A stretch of DNA of 64,000 nucleotides, taken from NCBI RefSeq assembly GCF_032670585.1, contig NZ_JAVQHL010000001.1:1364001-1428000 (forward strand), in the 5' to 3' direction. Made by a program: the position numbers and the translations under genes. The notes under the pieces were generated by a model. That model did not search any database. It saw only the letters and a list, made by a program, of their open reading frames with translations, and was not told the DNA's origin. Source of the stretch: Ostreiculturibacter nitratireducens. Lineage in GTDB: Bacteria > Pseudomonadota > Alphaproteobacteria > Rhodobacterales > Rhodobacteraceae. Of this stretch, positions 1-8,263 are shown one piece after another; positions within the stretch are counted from its first letter, which is position 1; each line of letters starts with the position of its first letter.

Positions 1-889
1 CGTGAAGGTAGAATACGTCGCCGGGATAGGCTTCCCGCCCGGGCGGCTTCCGAAGGAGGAGGGAAATCTGGCGGTAGACGATGGCGTGTTTCGTCATGTC
101 GTCGAGGATCAGCAGCGCGTCCTGCCCGCGATCCCGGAAATATTCCGCCATCGTGCAGGCGGCGTAGGGCGTGATCCACTGGGCGCCGGGAACGGCGTCG
201 GCGGAACCGACGACAAAGATGCAACGCTCCGGCGCGCCGTATTTGTTTACCGCCTCGATCACCCGCGCGACGGTCGAAGCCTTCTGCCCGATCGCCGCGT
301 AGACACAGATGACGTCGGACCGGCGCTGGTTGATCATCGTGTCGATGGCGATCGTGGTCTTCCCGGTCTTGCGGTCGCCGATGATCAGCTCCCGCTGCCC
401 CTTCCCCAAGGGGATCATCGCGTCGATCACCGTGAGCCCGGTCAGCATCGGATCGGTGACGAGTTCGCGGTCCACGATGCCGGGGGCCGGCCGTTCGATG
501 GGGTCGAAGCGCTCCGCCTCGATCGGCGGCCCCTCGTCCAGCGGTTCGCCCGTCGGAGAGATGACGCGCCCGAGCAGCGCCTCTCCAACTGGCACGCGGA
601 TGATCTCGCCGGTTCCGAAGACCTTGCCACCGGCCGAGATACCCTCGCCCGCGGCTAGAAGTACGCAACCGATGGACTGTTCCCCGACCTTCATGGTGAG
701 CCCGACGGTTCCGTCCTCGAACCGGAGAAGCTCGTCGAGCTTCGTGTGGGGAAGGCCCGAAACCGTCGCGACGCCGTCCCCGATTTCCTCGACGCGCCCG
801 ATCCGCTCCAGCCTGGGTCCTGCGGATAAGCGGCTCAGCCTGTCGCGCGCTTCGGAAATCCAGGCTCGGGCTTCATCCTCCAGCGCCAT
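1..889 (-). CDS. atpA: N-type ATP synthase subunit alpha, partial
   Basis: Non-catalytic nucleotide-binding subunit of the rotary ATPase headpiece. About 296 N-terminal residues are visible; the rest runs off the left edge. The translation has the alpha-type P-loop (GDRKTGKT) after an LGKGQREL stretch, and the conserved segment YAAIGQKASTVARV. The ATG at 889 lies 4 bases after the atpF stop, so it is part of the same operon. The order atpD first and atpA late, with no atpH, is the published N-ATPase layout rather than a housekeeping F-ATPase. A following atpG would lie outside the window. Confidence 0.95.
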   Translation of the reverse strand, partial: MALEDEARAWISEARDRLSRLSAGPRLERIGRVEEIGDGVATVSGLPHTKLDELLRFEDGTVGLTMKVGEQSIGCVLLAAGEGISAGGKVFGTGEIIRVPVGEALLGRVISPTGEPLDEGPPIEAERFDPIERPAPGIVDRELVTDPMLTGLTVIDAMIPLGKGQRELIIGDRKTGKTTIAIDTMINQRRSDVICVYAAIGQKASTVARVIEAVNKYGAPERCIFVVGSADAVPGAQWITPYAACTMAEYFRDRGQDALLILDDMTKHAIVYRQISLLLRKPPGREAYPGDVFYLH

Positions 890-893
890 CCGC

Positions 894-1637
894 CTATCCC
901 CTCACCCGTTCCGCTGCTGCCCTGAGCGCCTCGGCGATGGAAAAGCTGAGAACTCCATGCGCGAAATGAAGCTCCACGCCTCCGATTATCTCCGGCTTCA
1001 CCTCGAATTCGATTCGCGCACCCTGCCCGATCCATTCCCGAAGGCGCGATCGCCACCTGGACTGCTCATCATCCGGGATCGGGGCGGCGGAGGTGACGAC
1101 AACCGACGCCCCGGCGCGGGCGGCGTCTTCCTTCAGTTCCGTCAGATCCTTTTCGGGCAATGCAGAGAGGTGCCTTGCCACCCGCTCGAGCATCGCTTCA
1201 CCCGCACCCGCCATTCCCGCCCCGGCGAGGGCCTTGGCGGCGAGGTCGGCGGCAAGCGACGTGATCTCTTCCCTGAGCGCGTCCAGCGCTTCTTCCCGTT
1301 CCCGTTCTATCCTCTCTTTCGCATCGGCGAGCAGGTGGTCGGCCTGCTTCTTCGCCTCGCCGATCGCCGCCTGCCGTTCCTTCTCCATCTCGGTGTGAAG
1401 CTCGGCCTCGCGCTCACGCTGCGCCGCAGCCAGGTTGGAACGTTCCTCTTCGTAGTTTCGGCGGGCCTCCTCGGCTTCCTCGGTTTTCTTCCGAGCCCCC
1501 GAAAGGGCCTCCTCGGCAATGGCCTGCCGCTTCGCGATGACATCCTTGACCGGCCGGTAGAGGAACCGGGTCAGAAGCCAGACGACGACGATGAAGTTGA
1601 TCGTCTGGATCGCCAGTGTCCACCAGTCGATCTGCAT
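894..1637 (-). CDS. atpF: N-type ATP synthase subunit b with delta-like C-terminal extension
   Basis: Peripheral stalk subunit, 247 aa, well above the roughly 160 aa of a simple b subunit. The N-terminal membrane helix (about residues 8-27, WWTLAIQTINFIVVVWLL) is followed by a long charged coiled coil (about 30-145) rich in Glu, Arg and Lys. The last 90 residues look like the C-terminal domain of the delta subunit (…EFEVKPEIIGGVELHFAHG…). This fits N-ATPase operons, which lack a separate atpH and carry an extended b subunit. The start lies 3 bases after the atpE stop. Confidence 0.92.
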   Translation of the reverse strand: MQIDWWTLAIQTINFIVVVWLLTRFLYRPVKDVIAKRQAIAEEALSGARKKTEEAEEARRNYEEERSNLAAAQREREAELHTEMEKERQAAIGEAKKQADHLLADAKERIEREREEALDALREEITSLAADLAAKALAGAGMAGAGEAMLERVARHLSALPEKDLTELKEDAARAGASVVVTSAAPIPDDEQSRWRSRLREWIGQGARIEFEVKPEIIGGVELHFAHGVLSFSIAEALRAAAERVRG

Positions 1638-1639
1638 CG

Positions 1640-1888
1640 TCAGCCGACGAACGGATTGGCGTAGAGGAGCAGGAGCGCGATGACGAGGCAGTAGATCGCC
1701 ATGGTCTCGATCATCGCGAGGCCCACGAAGAGCGTCCGCGAAAGCGTGCCCGCCGCTTCCGGCTGCCGGGCGATGGCCTCCATCGCGGCTGCCAGGGCGC
1801 GCCCCTCGCTGAGCGCGGGGAAGATCGCCCCGAAGGACACTGCCACCACCGCGCCGATGATGCTCAGGAGTTCTGCGGCATTTTCCAT
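1640..1888 (-). CDS. atpE: N-type ATP synthase subunit c
   Basis: Rotor-ring proteolipid, 82 aa, two membrane helices joined by a polar loop with the family signature ARQPEA. The ATG at 1888 is chosen because AGGAGA sits just upstream; a longer frame to 1936 has no such site. Helix 2 carries the ion-binding glutamate (E61) followed by T62 and Y66. Helix 1 has E28 where Na+-type rings such as Ilyobacter have Gln32. By alignment from memory, E28, E61, T62 and Y66 fit a Na+-type ligand set, while the equivalents of Val63 and Thr67 are both Met. Ion specificity is therefore not settled by sequence. Confidence 0.94.
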   Translation of the reverse strand: MENAAELLSIIGAVVAVSFGAIFPALSEGRALAAAMEAIARQPEAAGTLSRTLFVGLAMIETMAIYCLVIALLLLYANPFVG

Positions 1889-1901
1889 GAAGTCTCCTCT
1901 G

Positions 1902-2570
1902 TCAAGCTTCCACGGCCCCGACGGCGGCGGCCACATAGACCGTCGCGAGGATCGTGAAGATGTAGGCCTGGATGATCCCGATAAGGATGCCGAGCAGCAT
2001 GAATGGGACGGGAAGGAACAATCCGGCCAGGAACACGACGATTGCGATGACGAACTCGTGGCTCATCATGTTCCCGAACAGCCGGATCATGAGCGAGAAG
2101 GTGCGGGTCAGTTCGGACAGCACGTTCAGCGGAAGGAGGAACGGGTTGGGCTGGAGGTAGTGGCGCAGATACCGGCCAAGCCCGCGCGACCTGACGCCAT
2201 AGAAATGAACCGACAAGAAGACGATCGCGGCCAGCGCGGCGGGCGTTTCGATGTGGCCCGTTGGCGGCGCGGCGCCGGGAAAGACCGCCGCGAGGTTCGC
2301 AAGAACGAGGAATATGAAAAGCGAGCCCAGAAGCGGCAGGAACGGCCCGGGATCACGCGCCAGGACGTCCTTCAGCTGTCTCTCGATCGTGTCGACGATG
2401 ACCTCCAGGAATGCCTGCAGGGGACCTGCCTCGACCTTGGGCCTGCGCAGGGCGATCAGGAGGAAGGCGGCAAGGGCCAGCATGATCGCCCATGTCGTGA
2501 CGACGGCCCGGCTGATCTGGACCGGGCCGAGTTGCAGGACGATATCGGGAACGAGCGGGTTGCCTTCCAT
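1902..2570 (-). CDS. atpB: N-type ATP synthase subunit a
   Basis: Stator ion-channel subunit, 222 aa, with five or six hydrophobic helices. The essential stator arginine is visible in the segment LTRTFSLMIRLFGNMMSHE (about residues 140-158), and the C-terminal helix reads IGIIQAYIFTILATVY. It lies between atpQ and atpE on the same strand; the 13-base gap to atpE holds that gene's ribosome-binding site. The 47-base gap upstream to atpQ is too short for the atpR gene normally found here. Confidence 0.94.
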   Translation of the reverse strand: MEGNPLVPDIVLQLGPVQISRAVVTTWAIMLALAAFLLIALRRPKVEAGPLQAFLEVIVDTIERQLKDVLARDPGPFLPLLGSLFIFLVLANLAAVFPGAAPPTGHIETPAALAAIVFLSVHFYGVRSRGLGRYLRHYLQPNPFLLPLNVLSELTRTFSLMIRLFGNMMSHEFVIAIVVFLAGLFLPVPFMLLGILIGIIQAYIFTILATVYVAAAVGAVEA

Positions 2571-2617
2571 CCCTCAGCGCCCTCCGGCCGGGCGAGACCT
2601 GAATGGCTCGGTCCGTT

Positions 2618-2908
2618 TCACTCTTCGTTCATCCTCTTCCAGGCCAGGTAGAAGCCCAGGCTGACACCGAGAAACGTGAGCGACCCGCTGAAGAAGACGC
2701 CGGTGTCGAACCGGCCATCGATCCATCTTCCTATCATCACGCCGAGGAGCGTCGGCGTCACGATGAGCCAACCGAGCGCGCCGACCATCGACAGGTTTCT
2801 CCAGACCGGCCTTTCGCCCTCCTTTTCCCACTGCTCGCGGCGCGACTGGCGGAGGCGTATGGCCTCCTTCATCTTCTCGCGGCCTTCGTGGTTCGAGTTT
2901 TCCGTCAT
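2618..2908 (-). CDS. atpQ: N-ATPase accessory membrane protein AtpQ (AtpI-like)
   Basis: A 96 aa protein with a basic, amphipathic N-terminus (about residues 1-38) and two membrane helices (about 40-60 and 70-90). The first contains PTLLGVMIGRWID and the second ends FYLAWKRMNEE. This is the ATPase_gene1/AtpI-type pattern of the small protein encoded near the start of N-ATPase operons. It is thought to help c-ring assembly or Mg2+ supply, by analogy with AtpI. It is the only small membrane gene between atpC and atpB, where published N-ATPase operons carry two (atpQ and atpR). Confidence 0.82.
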   Translation of the reverse strand: MTENSNHEGREKMKEAIRLRQSRREQWEKEGERPVWRNLSMVGALGWLIVTPTLLGVMIGRWIDGRFDTGVFFSGSLTFLGVSLGFYLAWKRMNEE

Positions 2909-2937
2909 GATCCGGTCCGGTCCTGAGCCAATTCATC

Positions 2938-3378
2938 TTAGTCCTCGGGTGACTGCGGCGAAAGCGCTCCGGGCTGCGAATTCCGCCCTCCCTGGAGCAC
3001 CCGTTGGATTTGCCGGATCGTCGCCAGATGCAGACGCGTCGCGGTCGTGCGCGAAACCTCCTCGGTCTCGTCAGAGCGCTGCAATTCCTCCAGCATCGTC
3101 GTGTCGAGGTTGGCGAGGTCGTCCTCGCAGAAGGCTCCTCGTGCGGCGATCTCGACACGCTCGCCCGCGTTGACCGTCAGAACGCCGCCATGCACCACGA
3201 CGAAACGTTCCGCGCCGTCCGTTCTTCGCCATGAGACGACGGAAGCCGGCAGGATGGTCAGGAAATCGGCGTGCCCCGGAAGAATTCCGAAGGCGCCGGT
3301 CTCGTCTTCGGCCCGGATGTGGCTGACGTCGGACGCGTCCGCGATGACCTCAGTCGGTGTTGTCACGACCAGCCTCAT
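2938..3378 (-). CDS. atpC: N-type ATP synthase subunit epsilon
   Basis: Central-stalk subunit, 146 aa. The N-terminal beta-sandwich is recognisable from MRLVVTTPTEVI and the segment GAFGILPGHADFLTIL, followed by VVHGGVLTV. The C-terminal helical part (about 90-135) is present, with a short Pro/Ser-rich tail. The ATG at 3378 overlaps the atpD stop by 4 bases (ATGA), which indicates translational coupling. The longer in-frame start at 3489 lies inside atpD and is not credible. Confidence 0.92.
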   Translation of the reverse strand: MRLVVTTPTEVIADASDVSHIRAEDETGAFGILPGHADFLTILPASVVSWRRTDGAERFVVVHGGVLTVNAGERVEIAARGAFCEDDLANLDTTMLEELQRSDETEEVSRTTATRLHLATIRQIQRVLQGGRNSQPGALSPQSPED

Positions 3379-4823
3379 CCGTCCTCGCTCACGCCGGCTT
3401 CCTTGGCACGCGCATCGTCGAGCGTCCCGACCATGTAGAGCGAGCTTTCCTGCCAGTCGTCTGTTTCTCCGTCGAGGATAGCACGGCACCCGGCCAGAGT
3501 ATCCTTGAGCGACACGGAGGCCCCCTTCCGCCCCGTGAACTGCGACGTGACCGCGAACGGCTGGGTGAGAAAACGTATCAGCCTGCGCGCGCGCCCAACA
3601 GCCTGCCTGTCCGCCGCGCTGAGTTCCTCGATCCCGAGGAGCGAGATGATCTCTTGAAGTTCGCGGTACTGCTCGATCAGGCGCCGCACCTCCTCCGCCG
3701 TCTCGTAATGCTCCTGGCCGATGATCGCCGGATCCTGAAGCGTCGAGCTTGACGCAAGCGGGTCCACGGCTGGGTAAAGGCCCTGGCTCGCCATCTCGCG
3801 GCTGAGGACGATTGAGGAATCGAGATGCGTGAAGGTTTCGGCCACCGCCGGGTCCGTGAAGTCATCGGCAGGAACGTAGACCGCCTGGATCGATGTGACC
3901 GCTGCCCCCTTGACCGAGGCGATGCGCTCTTCGAGTTCCGCGATCTCGGTCGCCAGCGTGGGCTGGTAGCCGACGCGCGAGGGAAGGCGCCCCAAGAGGC
4001 CCGACACTTCGCTACCCGCCTGCACGAACCGGAACACGTTGTCGATCAGCAGCAAGACATCCTGGTGGGCCGCATCCCGGAAGAACTCCGCCACGGTCAG
4101 CGCGGTGAGGCCCACGCGCCAGCGTGCCCCGGGCGGTTCGTTCATCTGGCCGAAGACCAGAACAGCGCGGTCGAGGACGCCCGACCGCTTGAGTTCCAGC
4201 CAGAGTTCGTGACCTTCCCGCGACCGCTCCCCCACGCCGGCAAAGACCGAAGTGCCCTTGTAGCGGTCCGACATCGTGCGGATCAGTTCCATGATCAGAA
4301 CGGTCTTCCCCACGCCGGCGCCGCCGAACATCGCTGCCTTGCCCCCGTGCGCCAGCGGAGCGAGCAGGTCTATGATCTTGATGCCGCTCAGAAAAAGCTC
4401 GCTCGACGTGCTCTGCTCCGACAGGCTCGGCGGCTTGCGATGTATTCCGCGCCGGGGAACCTCGTCGTCCAGTGGCGCCCCGTGATCGATGGGCTCTCCA
4501 ACGACGTTGATGAGCCTTCCAAGCACCTTTTCGCCCACCGGTACGGCGATCGGCGCTCCCGTGTCCCGGACAGGCGTTCCGCAGGCCAGCCCGGCCGTTT
4601 CCTGGATCGCCACGCAGCGCGCGGTCCGGGGGTCGGAGTGATGCTGGACCTCGAGTGTCAGGCGATGCGGCCCATCCCAGAGGACCTCCAGCGCCGTGTT
4701 GATCTCGGGCAGCTCACCCGCGGGGAACCGGACGTCGACAACCGAACCCGTCGCGAAGGAAACGACGCCTCGCGCGGCGGGATGGGTTTCGGCCCGTTCT
4801 GACATCTCGGTGGCGCCTGTCAT
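3375..4823 (-). CDS. atpD: N-type ATP synthase subunit beta
   Basis: Catalytic headpiece subunit, 482 aa. Visible motifs are the P-loop GGAGVGKT, the GERSREGHELW segment with the catalytic glutamate region, LLLIDNVFRFVQAG (Walker B region) and the late ADDFTDPA stretch. It opens the operon, as in all N-ATPases, whereas housekeeping F-ATPases put beta near the end. Two starts are possible: ATG at 4823 or at 4805 (MSERAETH). Neither has a strong ribosome-binding site, so the N-terminus is uncertain by six residues. Confidence 0.94.
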   Translation of the reverse strand: MTGATEMSERAETHPAARGVVSFATGSVVDVRFPAGELPEINTALEVLWDGPHRLTLEVQHHSDPRTARCVAIQETAGLACGTPVRDTGAPIAVPVGEKVLGRLINVVGEPIDHGAPLDDEVPRRGIHRKPPSLSEQSTSSELFLSGIKIIDLLAPLAHGGKAAMFGGAGVGKTVLIMELIRTMSDRYKGTSVFAGVGERSREGHELWLELKRSGVLDRAVLVFGQMNEPPGARWRVGLTALTVAEFFRDAAHQDVLLLIDNVFRFVQAGSEVSGLLGRLPSRVGYQPTLATEIAELEERIASVKGAAVTSIQAVYVPADDFTDPAVAETFTHLDSSIVLSREMASQGLYPAVDPLASSSTLQDPAIIGQEHYETAEEVRRLIEQYRELQEIISLLGIEELSAADRQAVGRARRLIRFLTQPFAVTSQFTGRKGASVSLKDTLAGCRAILDGETDDWQESSLYMVGTLDDARAKEAGVSEDG

Positions 4824-5041
4824 CCGGCTACCGTCCGATCCGGCCGCCTAGGCGCAGCCCCTGCGCGGTCGGAGGCGCCGTGAGAAGGTTCAGGTGCGGG
4901 TTCGAACATAATGCGGCATCCCAGGAATGCTCCCTCGCGTCGCGGCGCCGGCCCAGCAGCGGGGGATGGCCGCCTTGACACCGGGTGACCAAAGGGGCTC
5001 TGCAATTGGCCCAAACTTCACAAGTCCCGCATGGAAGGGCA

Positions 5042-5055
5042 TTGATCCACGTCAA
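5042..5055. promoter_or_regulatory. FNR/CRP-family (FnrL/Dnr/FixK-type) box
   Basis: The sequence TTGATCCACGTCAA is a TTGAT-N4-GTCAA site, one base from the symmetric FNR consensus TTGAT-N4-ATCAA. It sits in the 421-base region between the divergent atpD and hlyD-type genes, about 219 bases from the atpD start and 190 from the hlyD start. No clear -10 element is visible on either side at class II spacing. The leftward (atpD) direction has a slightly more AT-rich stretch. Nothing else recognisable was found between 4824 and 5244. Confidence 0.6.
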
Positions 5056-5244
5056 GCGCCGACCGTCCTTGGGGCTTTGGGCTGCCTGGCGGCAACAGAA
5101 GCCGGCATGGCATAAGCCGGGGCTGGCATCGGTGGGCAATCTCGGTGATCCTCTGGAAAAACTGGGAATGCCGGACCGAGCTTCCGGACTTCGCCCCCCG
5201 GCGATCCGGAACGTGTCCGGCCCTGACCGTTGGAAGTCGAAACG

Positions 5245-6198
5245 ATGTCAGATCTTGTCTGTTCGATCACCGTCCTTGCCAGCTTCTTCGCGGCCTGCGC
5301 GTCGCCGCCCCCGCTCGCGACCGGCTATGTCGAGGGCGAATTCGTACTGATCGCGCCGGTCGCCACCGCGCGGATCGAGGAGATGGCCGTTCGGCGCGGC
5401 GATCGCGTGGCGCAGGGGCAGACGCTCGCCCGGATGGAGACGCGCGACGCCGAGATCGCGGTGGCAGAGGCTGTCGCGGCTCTCGCCCAGGCCGAGAGCC
5501 AGCTTTCAAACCTCAAGGAAGGCATGCGGGAAGCGGAGATCAGGGTTATCGAAGCCTCGCTCGCCTCGGCCCAGGCGCAGGAACGCGAAGCCGAGAGGGA
5601 AGCGAACCGGCAGATCGACCTGTTCGACCGCGGAATCACGCCGCAGTCTCAGGTGGACGACGCGCTGACGCGGCTCGACGTGGCGCGAGCCCAGGTGGCG
5701 GAGATCCAGGCCAATCTGTCGGTCGCCCGGCTTCCGGCGCGGCAGCACCAGATCGAAGCGGCCGGGGCCGCGGTCTCGCAAGCCAGTGCCCGGCGCGATT
5801 CCGCCTCCTGGCAACTGGAACAGCGCACCCTCACGGCACCGGCCGAGGGCGCCGTGTTCGAAATCCTGCGCCGACCGGGCGAAATGGCCGGCCCGCAGGC
5901 GCCGGTCCTTTCGGTCCTGCCGGACGGAGCCGTACTCCTGAGGCTTTACGTGCCCGAGGCCTCGATCGCCGATATCGCGCCCGGCACCCGACTTGCCGTC
6001 GATTGCGACGGCTGCGCGCCGGACGAATCCGCCACCGTCACCTATGTTTCGGACGCGCCCGAGTTCACGCCGCCGGTCATCTACTCGCTCGAGAACCGGC
6101 AGAAGCTCGTCTACCTGGTCGAGGCGCGCCCATCGGATGACTCGTTCGCGCTGAAACCCGGCCAGATCGTCGACGTAAGGCTGGACGAGACGAAATGA
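5245..6198 (+). CDS. HlyD-family periplasmic adaptor subunit of an ABC exporter
   Basis: A 317 aa membrane-fusion/adaptor protein. The N-terminal hydrophobic segment (residues 4-17) ends in FFAAC (C18), close to a lipobox, so it may be a lipoprotein. The lipoyl half-motifs (GYVEGEFVLIAPV…; TLTAPAEGAVFEI) flank a long coiled-coil hairpin rich in Ala, Glu and Gln (about residues 75-190). ATG 5245 has GGAAG upstream; a TTG at 5230 in frame is less likely. Its stop overlaps the next ATPase gene, giving a YbhG/YhiI-type adaptor-ATPase-permease operon. Substrate unknown. Confidence 0.87.
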   Translation: MSDLVCSITVLASFFAACASPPPLATGYVEGEFVLIAPVATARIEEMAVRRGDRVAQGQTLARMETRDAEIAVAEAVAALAQAESQLSNLKEGMREAEIRVIEASLASAQAQEREAEREANRQIDLFDRGITPQSQVDDALTRLDVARAQVAEIQANLSVARLPARQHQIEAAGAAVSQASARRDSASWQLEQRTLTAPAEGAVFEILRRPGEMAGPQAPVLSVLPDGAVLLRLYVPEASIADIAPGTRLAVDCDGCAPDESATVTYVSDAPEFTPPVIYSLENRQKLVYLVEARPSDDSFALKPGQIVDVRLDETK

Positions 6199-7118
6199 CC
6201 GACGCGGCCATCGACGTCAAAGGCCTCGTGAAACGGTTCGGCGGGAAGGCGGTCGTCGACAAGGTCTCCATGACCGTCCAGAGAGGCGAAATCTCGGGCT
6301 TCCTCGGACCAAACGGATCGGGAAAGACGACGATGATCCGCGTCATGTGCGGGCTCCTGACGCCCGACGAGGGCAGCGGCACCGTGCTCGGGTATGACCT
6401 GCTGACCGAGGCCGACCGGATCAAGCGAGAGATCGGCTACATGACGCAGAGCTTCTCGCTCTACCAGGATCTCACGATCGAGGAGAACCTGCGCTTTGTC
6501 GCTGGCCTGTACGGGCTCGACCCCGCTGGCACCGACGTCCGCGACACGCTGGAGACGCTCGGACTCACGGCCCGCCGTCACCAGCTGGCCGGGACGCTGT
6601 CCGGCGGATGGAAGCAGCGCCTCGCCCTTGCCTCCTGCGTCATGCACCGGCCGAAGCTGCTGCTGCTGGACGAACCGACGGCGGGTGTGGACCCGAAGGC
6701 GCGGCGCGAATTCTGGGAAGAAATCCACGAGCTTGCCGCCGGCGGGATGACGGTTCTCGTCACCACGCATTACATGGACGAGGCGGAACGCTGCCACCAG
6801 ATCAACTACATCTCCTTCGGAACACTCATCGTCAGCGGCACCGTCGACGACGTGATCGCCCGCGCCGGGCTTCATACGTTTCTTCTTGAGGGAGGCGGGA
6901 TCGACGAGGCGGAGCGGCTGCTACTGCACCAACCCGGCGTGGACCAGGTCGCCCCGTTCGGCGCGAAGCTTCACGTCGTGGGCCGGGACAGGACCCTCTT
7001 GCGGCAGTCCGTCGACAAGGTCGCCGCAGAAACCGGTGTTCGCGTGTCACCGGCGGACACGAGCCTTGAAGACGCGTTCATCCGCTTCATCGGAGAGAAG
7101 AAGGGGACCACCCAATGA
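6195..7118 (+). CDS. ABC transporter ATP-binding protein
   Basis: A 307 aa single-domain ATPase. Motifs in order are Walker A GPNGSGKTT, Q-loop YMTQSFSLYQDL, signature LSGGWKQR, Walker B LLLLDEPTAGVD and the H-loop TTHYMDEAE. A C-terminal extension of about 70 residues follows, as in CcmA/YbhF-type exporters. ATGA overlaps join it to the adaptor before and the permease after, so the three products are probably made together as one efflux complex in the inner membrane. Confidence 0.93.
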   Translation: MTDAAIDVKGLVKRFGGKAVVDKVSMTVQRGEISGFLGPNGSGKTTMIRVMCGLLTPDEGSGTVLGYDLLTEADRIKREIGYMTQSFSLYQDLTIEENLRFVAGLYGLDPAGTDVRDTLETLGLTARRHQLAGTLSGGWKQRLALASCVMHRPKLLLLDEPTAGVDPKARREFWEEIHELAAGGMTVLVTTHYMDEAERCHQINYISFGTLIVSGTVDDVIARAGLHTFLLEGGGIDEAERLLLHQPGVDQVAPFGAKLHVVGRDRTLLRQSVDKVAAETGVRVSPADTSLEDAFIRFIGEKKGTTQ

Positions 7119-8251
7119 TCCGGCGCTTCTCGCCACGCAGGCTTCGCGCGCTTCTCGTCAAGGAAGCGATCCAGATGCGGCGTGACCGTATCACCTTTGC
7201 GATGATGCTGGGCGTGCCCTTGATCCTCTTGGTTCTCTTCGGCTTCGCGATCAACACGGACCCGAAGCGCCTGCCTGCCGCCCTCGTGTCCGCAACGCAG
7301 GACCGCTATACACGCGCGATCGTCACCGCGCTCGAACTGACAGGATATTACCGGTTCGAACATGCCGGTGTCAGCGCGACCGAAGCGGAAGCCTTGCTGG
7401 AACGCGGGGCGGTCTCCTTCATCGTCACGGTTCCTTCGGACTTCGGCCGGCGCGTCGAGCGCGGAGACGATCCGCAGATCCTGATCGAGGCGGACGCGAC
7501 CGATCCGGCCGTCGCATCGGGGGCCATTTCCACCCTCGGCCAGGTCGCGGCGGAGGCTCTTCTCCACGAGCGTCACGCCGAGGCGCAGGCGGCCGAAGCC
7601 GCCCGCAGTCAGCTGCGCGTGGTCGTCCACCGCCGGTACAATCCGGAAGGCATCACGCAATACAACATCGTGCCGGGGCTTCTTGGCGTGATCCTGCAAA
7701 TGACGATGGTGATGATGACCTCCATCGCACTGACCCGGGAGATCGAGCGCGGGACGATGGAGAACCTTCTTGCCATGCCGGCGACGGCATTCGAGATCAT
7801 GCTCGGCAAGGTCCTGCCCTATTTCGGGGTCGGTGCGGTCCAGGTCCTCGTGATCCTCGTCGCGGCGAAAAGCCTCTTCGGCGTGCCTTTCGTGGGAGGA
7901 CTCTGGCTTCTGCTCCTTGGCGTCCTCATCTTCGTGCTGTCGATGGTCATCCTCGGCTACACGATCTCCACCTTCGCCCGGACGCAGATGCAGGCGATGC
8001 AGCTCACGTTCTTCTTCTTCCTTCCCTCGATCCTGCTTTCAGGCTTCATGTTCCCGTTTCGTGGGATGCCGGGCTGGGCGCAGATCCTCGGCGAGCTCTT
8101 TCCGCTGACGCATTTCCTGCGGCTCGTCCGCGCGGTGATGCTGAAAGGGGCCGACATTCAGAACGTCAGCGGCCCGGTCTTCGCCCTTCTCGGTTTCGTC
8201 GCCGCCTTCTCGCTCATCGCGCTGGCCCGCTTCCGCCGCACGCTCGATTGA
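7115..8251 (+). CDS. ABC-2 type permease
   Basis: A 378 aa ABC-2 membrane subunit. One N-terminal helix (about residues 25-45, MMLGVPLILLVLFGFAINTD) is followed by a large periplasmic domain (about 50-175) and then five helices with the characteristic EIERGTMENLLAMPA loop (about 208-222) and PSILLSGFMFPFRGMP. It resembles the YhhJ/YbhS/YbhR family of exporters paired with HlyD adaptors. A single permease gene suggests a homodimer. It ends 12 bases from the convergent phosphorylase gene. Confidence 0.92.
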   Translation: MIRRFSPRRLRALLVKEAIQMRRDRITFAMMLGVPLILLVLFGFAINTDPKRLPAALVSATQDRYTRAIVTALELTGYYRFEHAGVSATEAEALLERGAVSFIVTVPSDFGRRVERGDDPQILIEADATDPAVASGAISTLGQVAAEALLHERHAEAQAAEAARSQLRVVVHRRYNPEGITQYNIVPGLLGVILQMTMVMMTSIALTREIERGTMENLLAMPATAFEIMLGKVLPYFGVGAVQVLVILVAAKSLFGVPFVGGLWLLLLGVLIFVLSMVILGYTISTFARTQMQAMQLTFFFFLPSILLSGFMFPFRGMPGWAQILGELFPLTHFLRLVRAVMLKGADIQNVSGPVFALLGFVAAFSLIALARFRRTLD

Positions 8252-8263
8252 CGGGAAAGCGCC

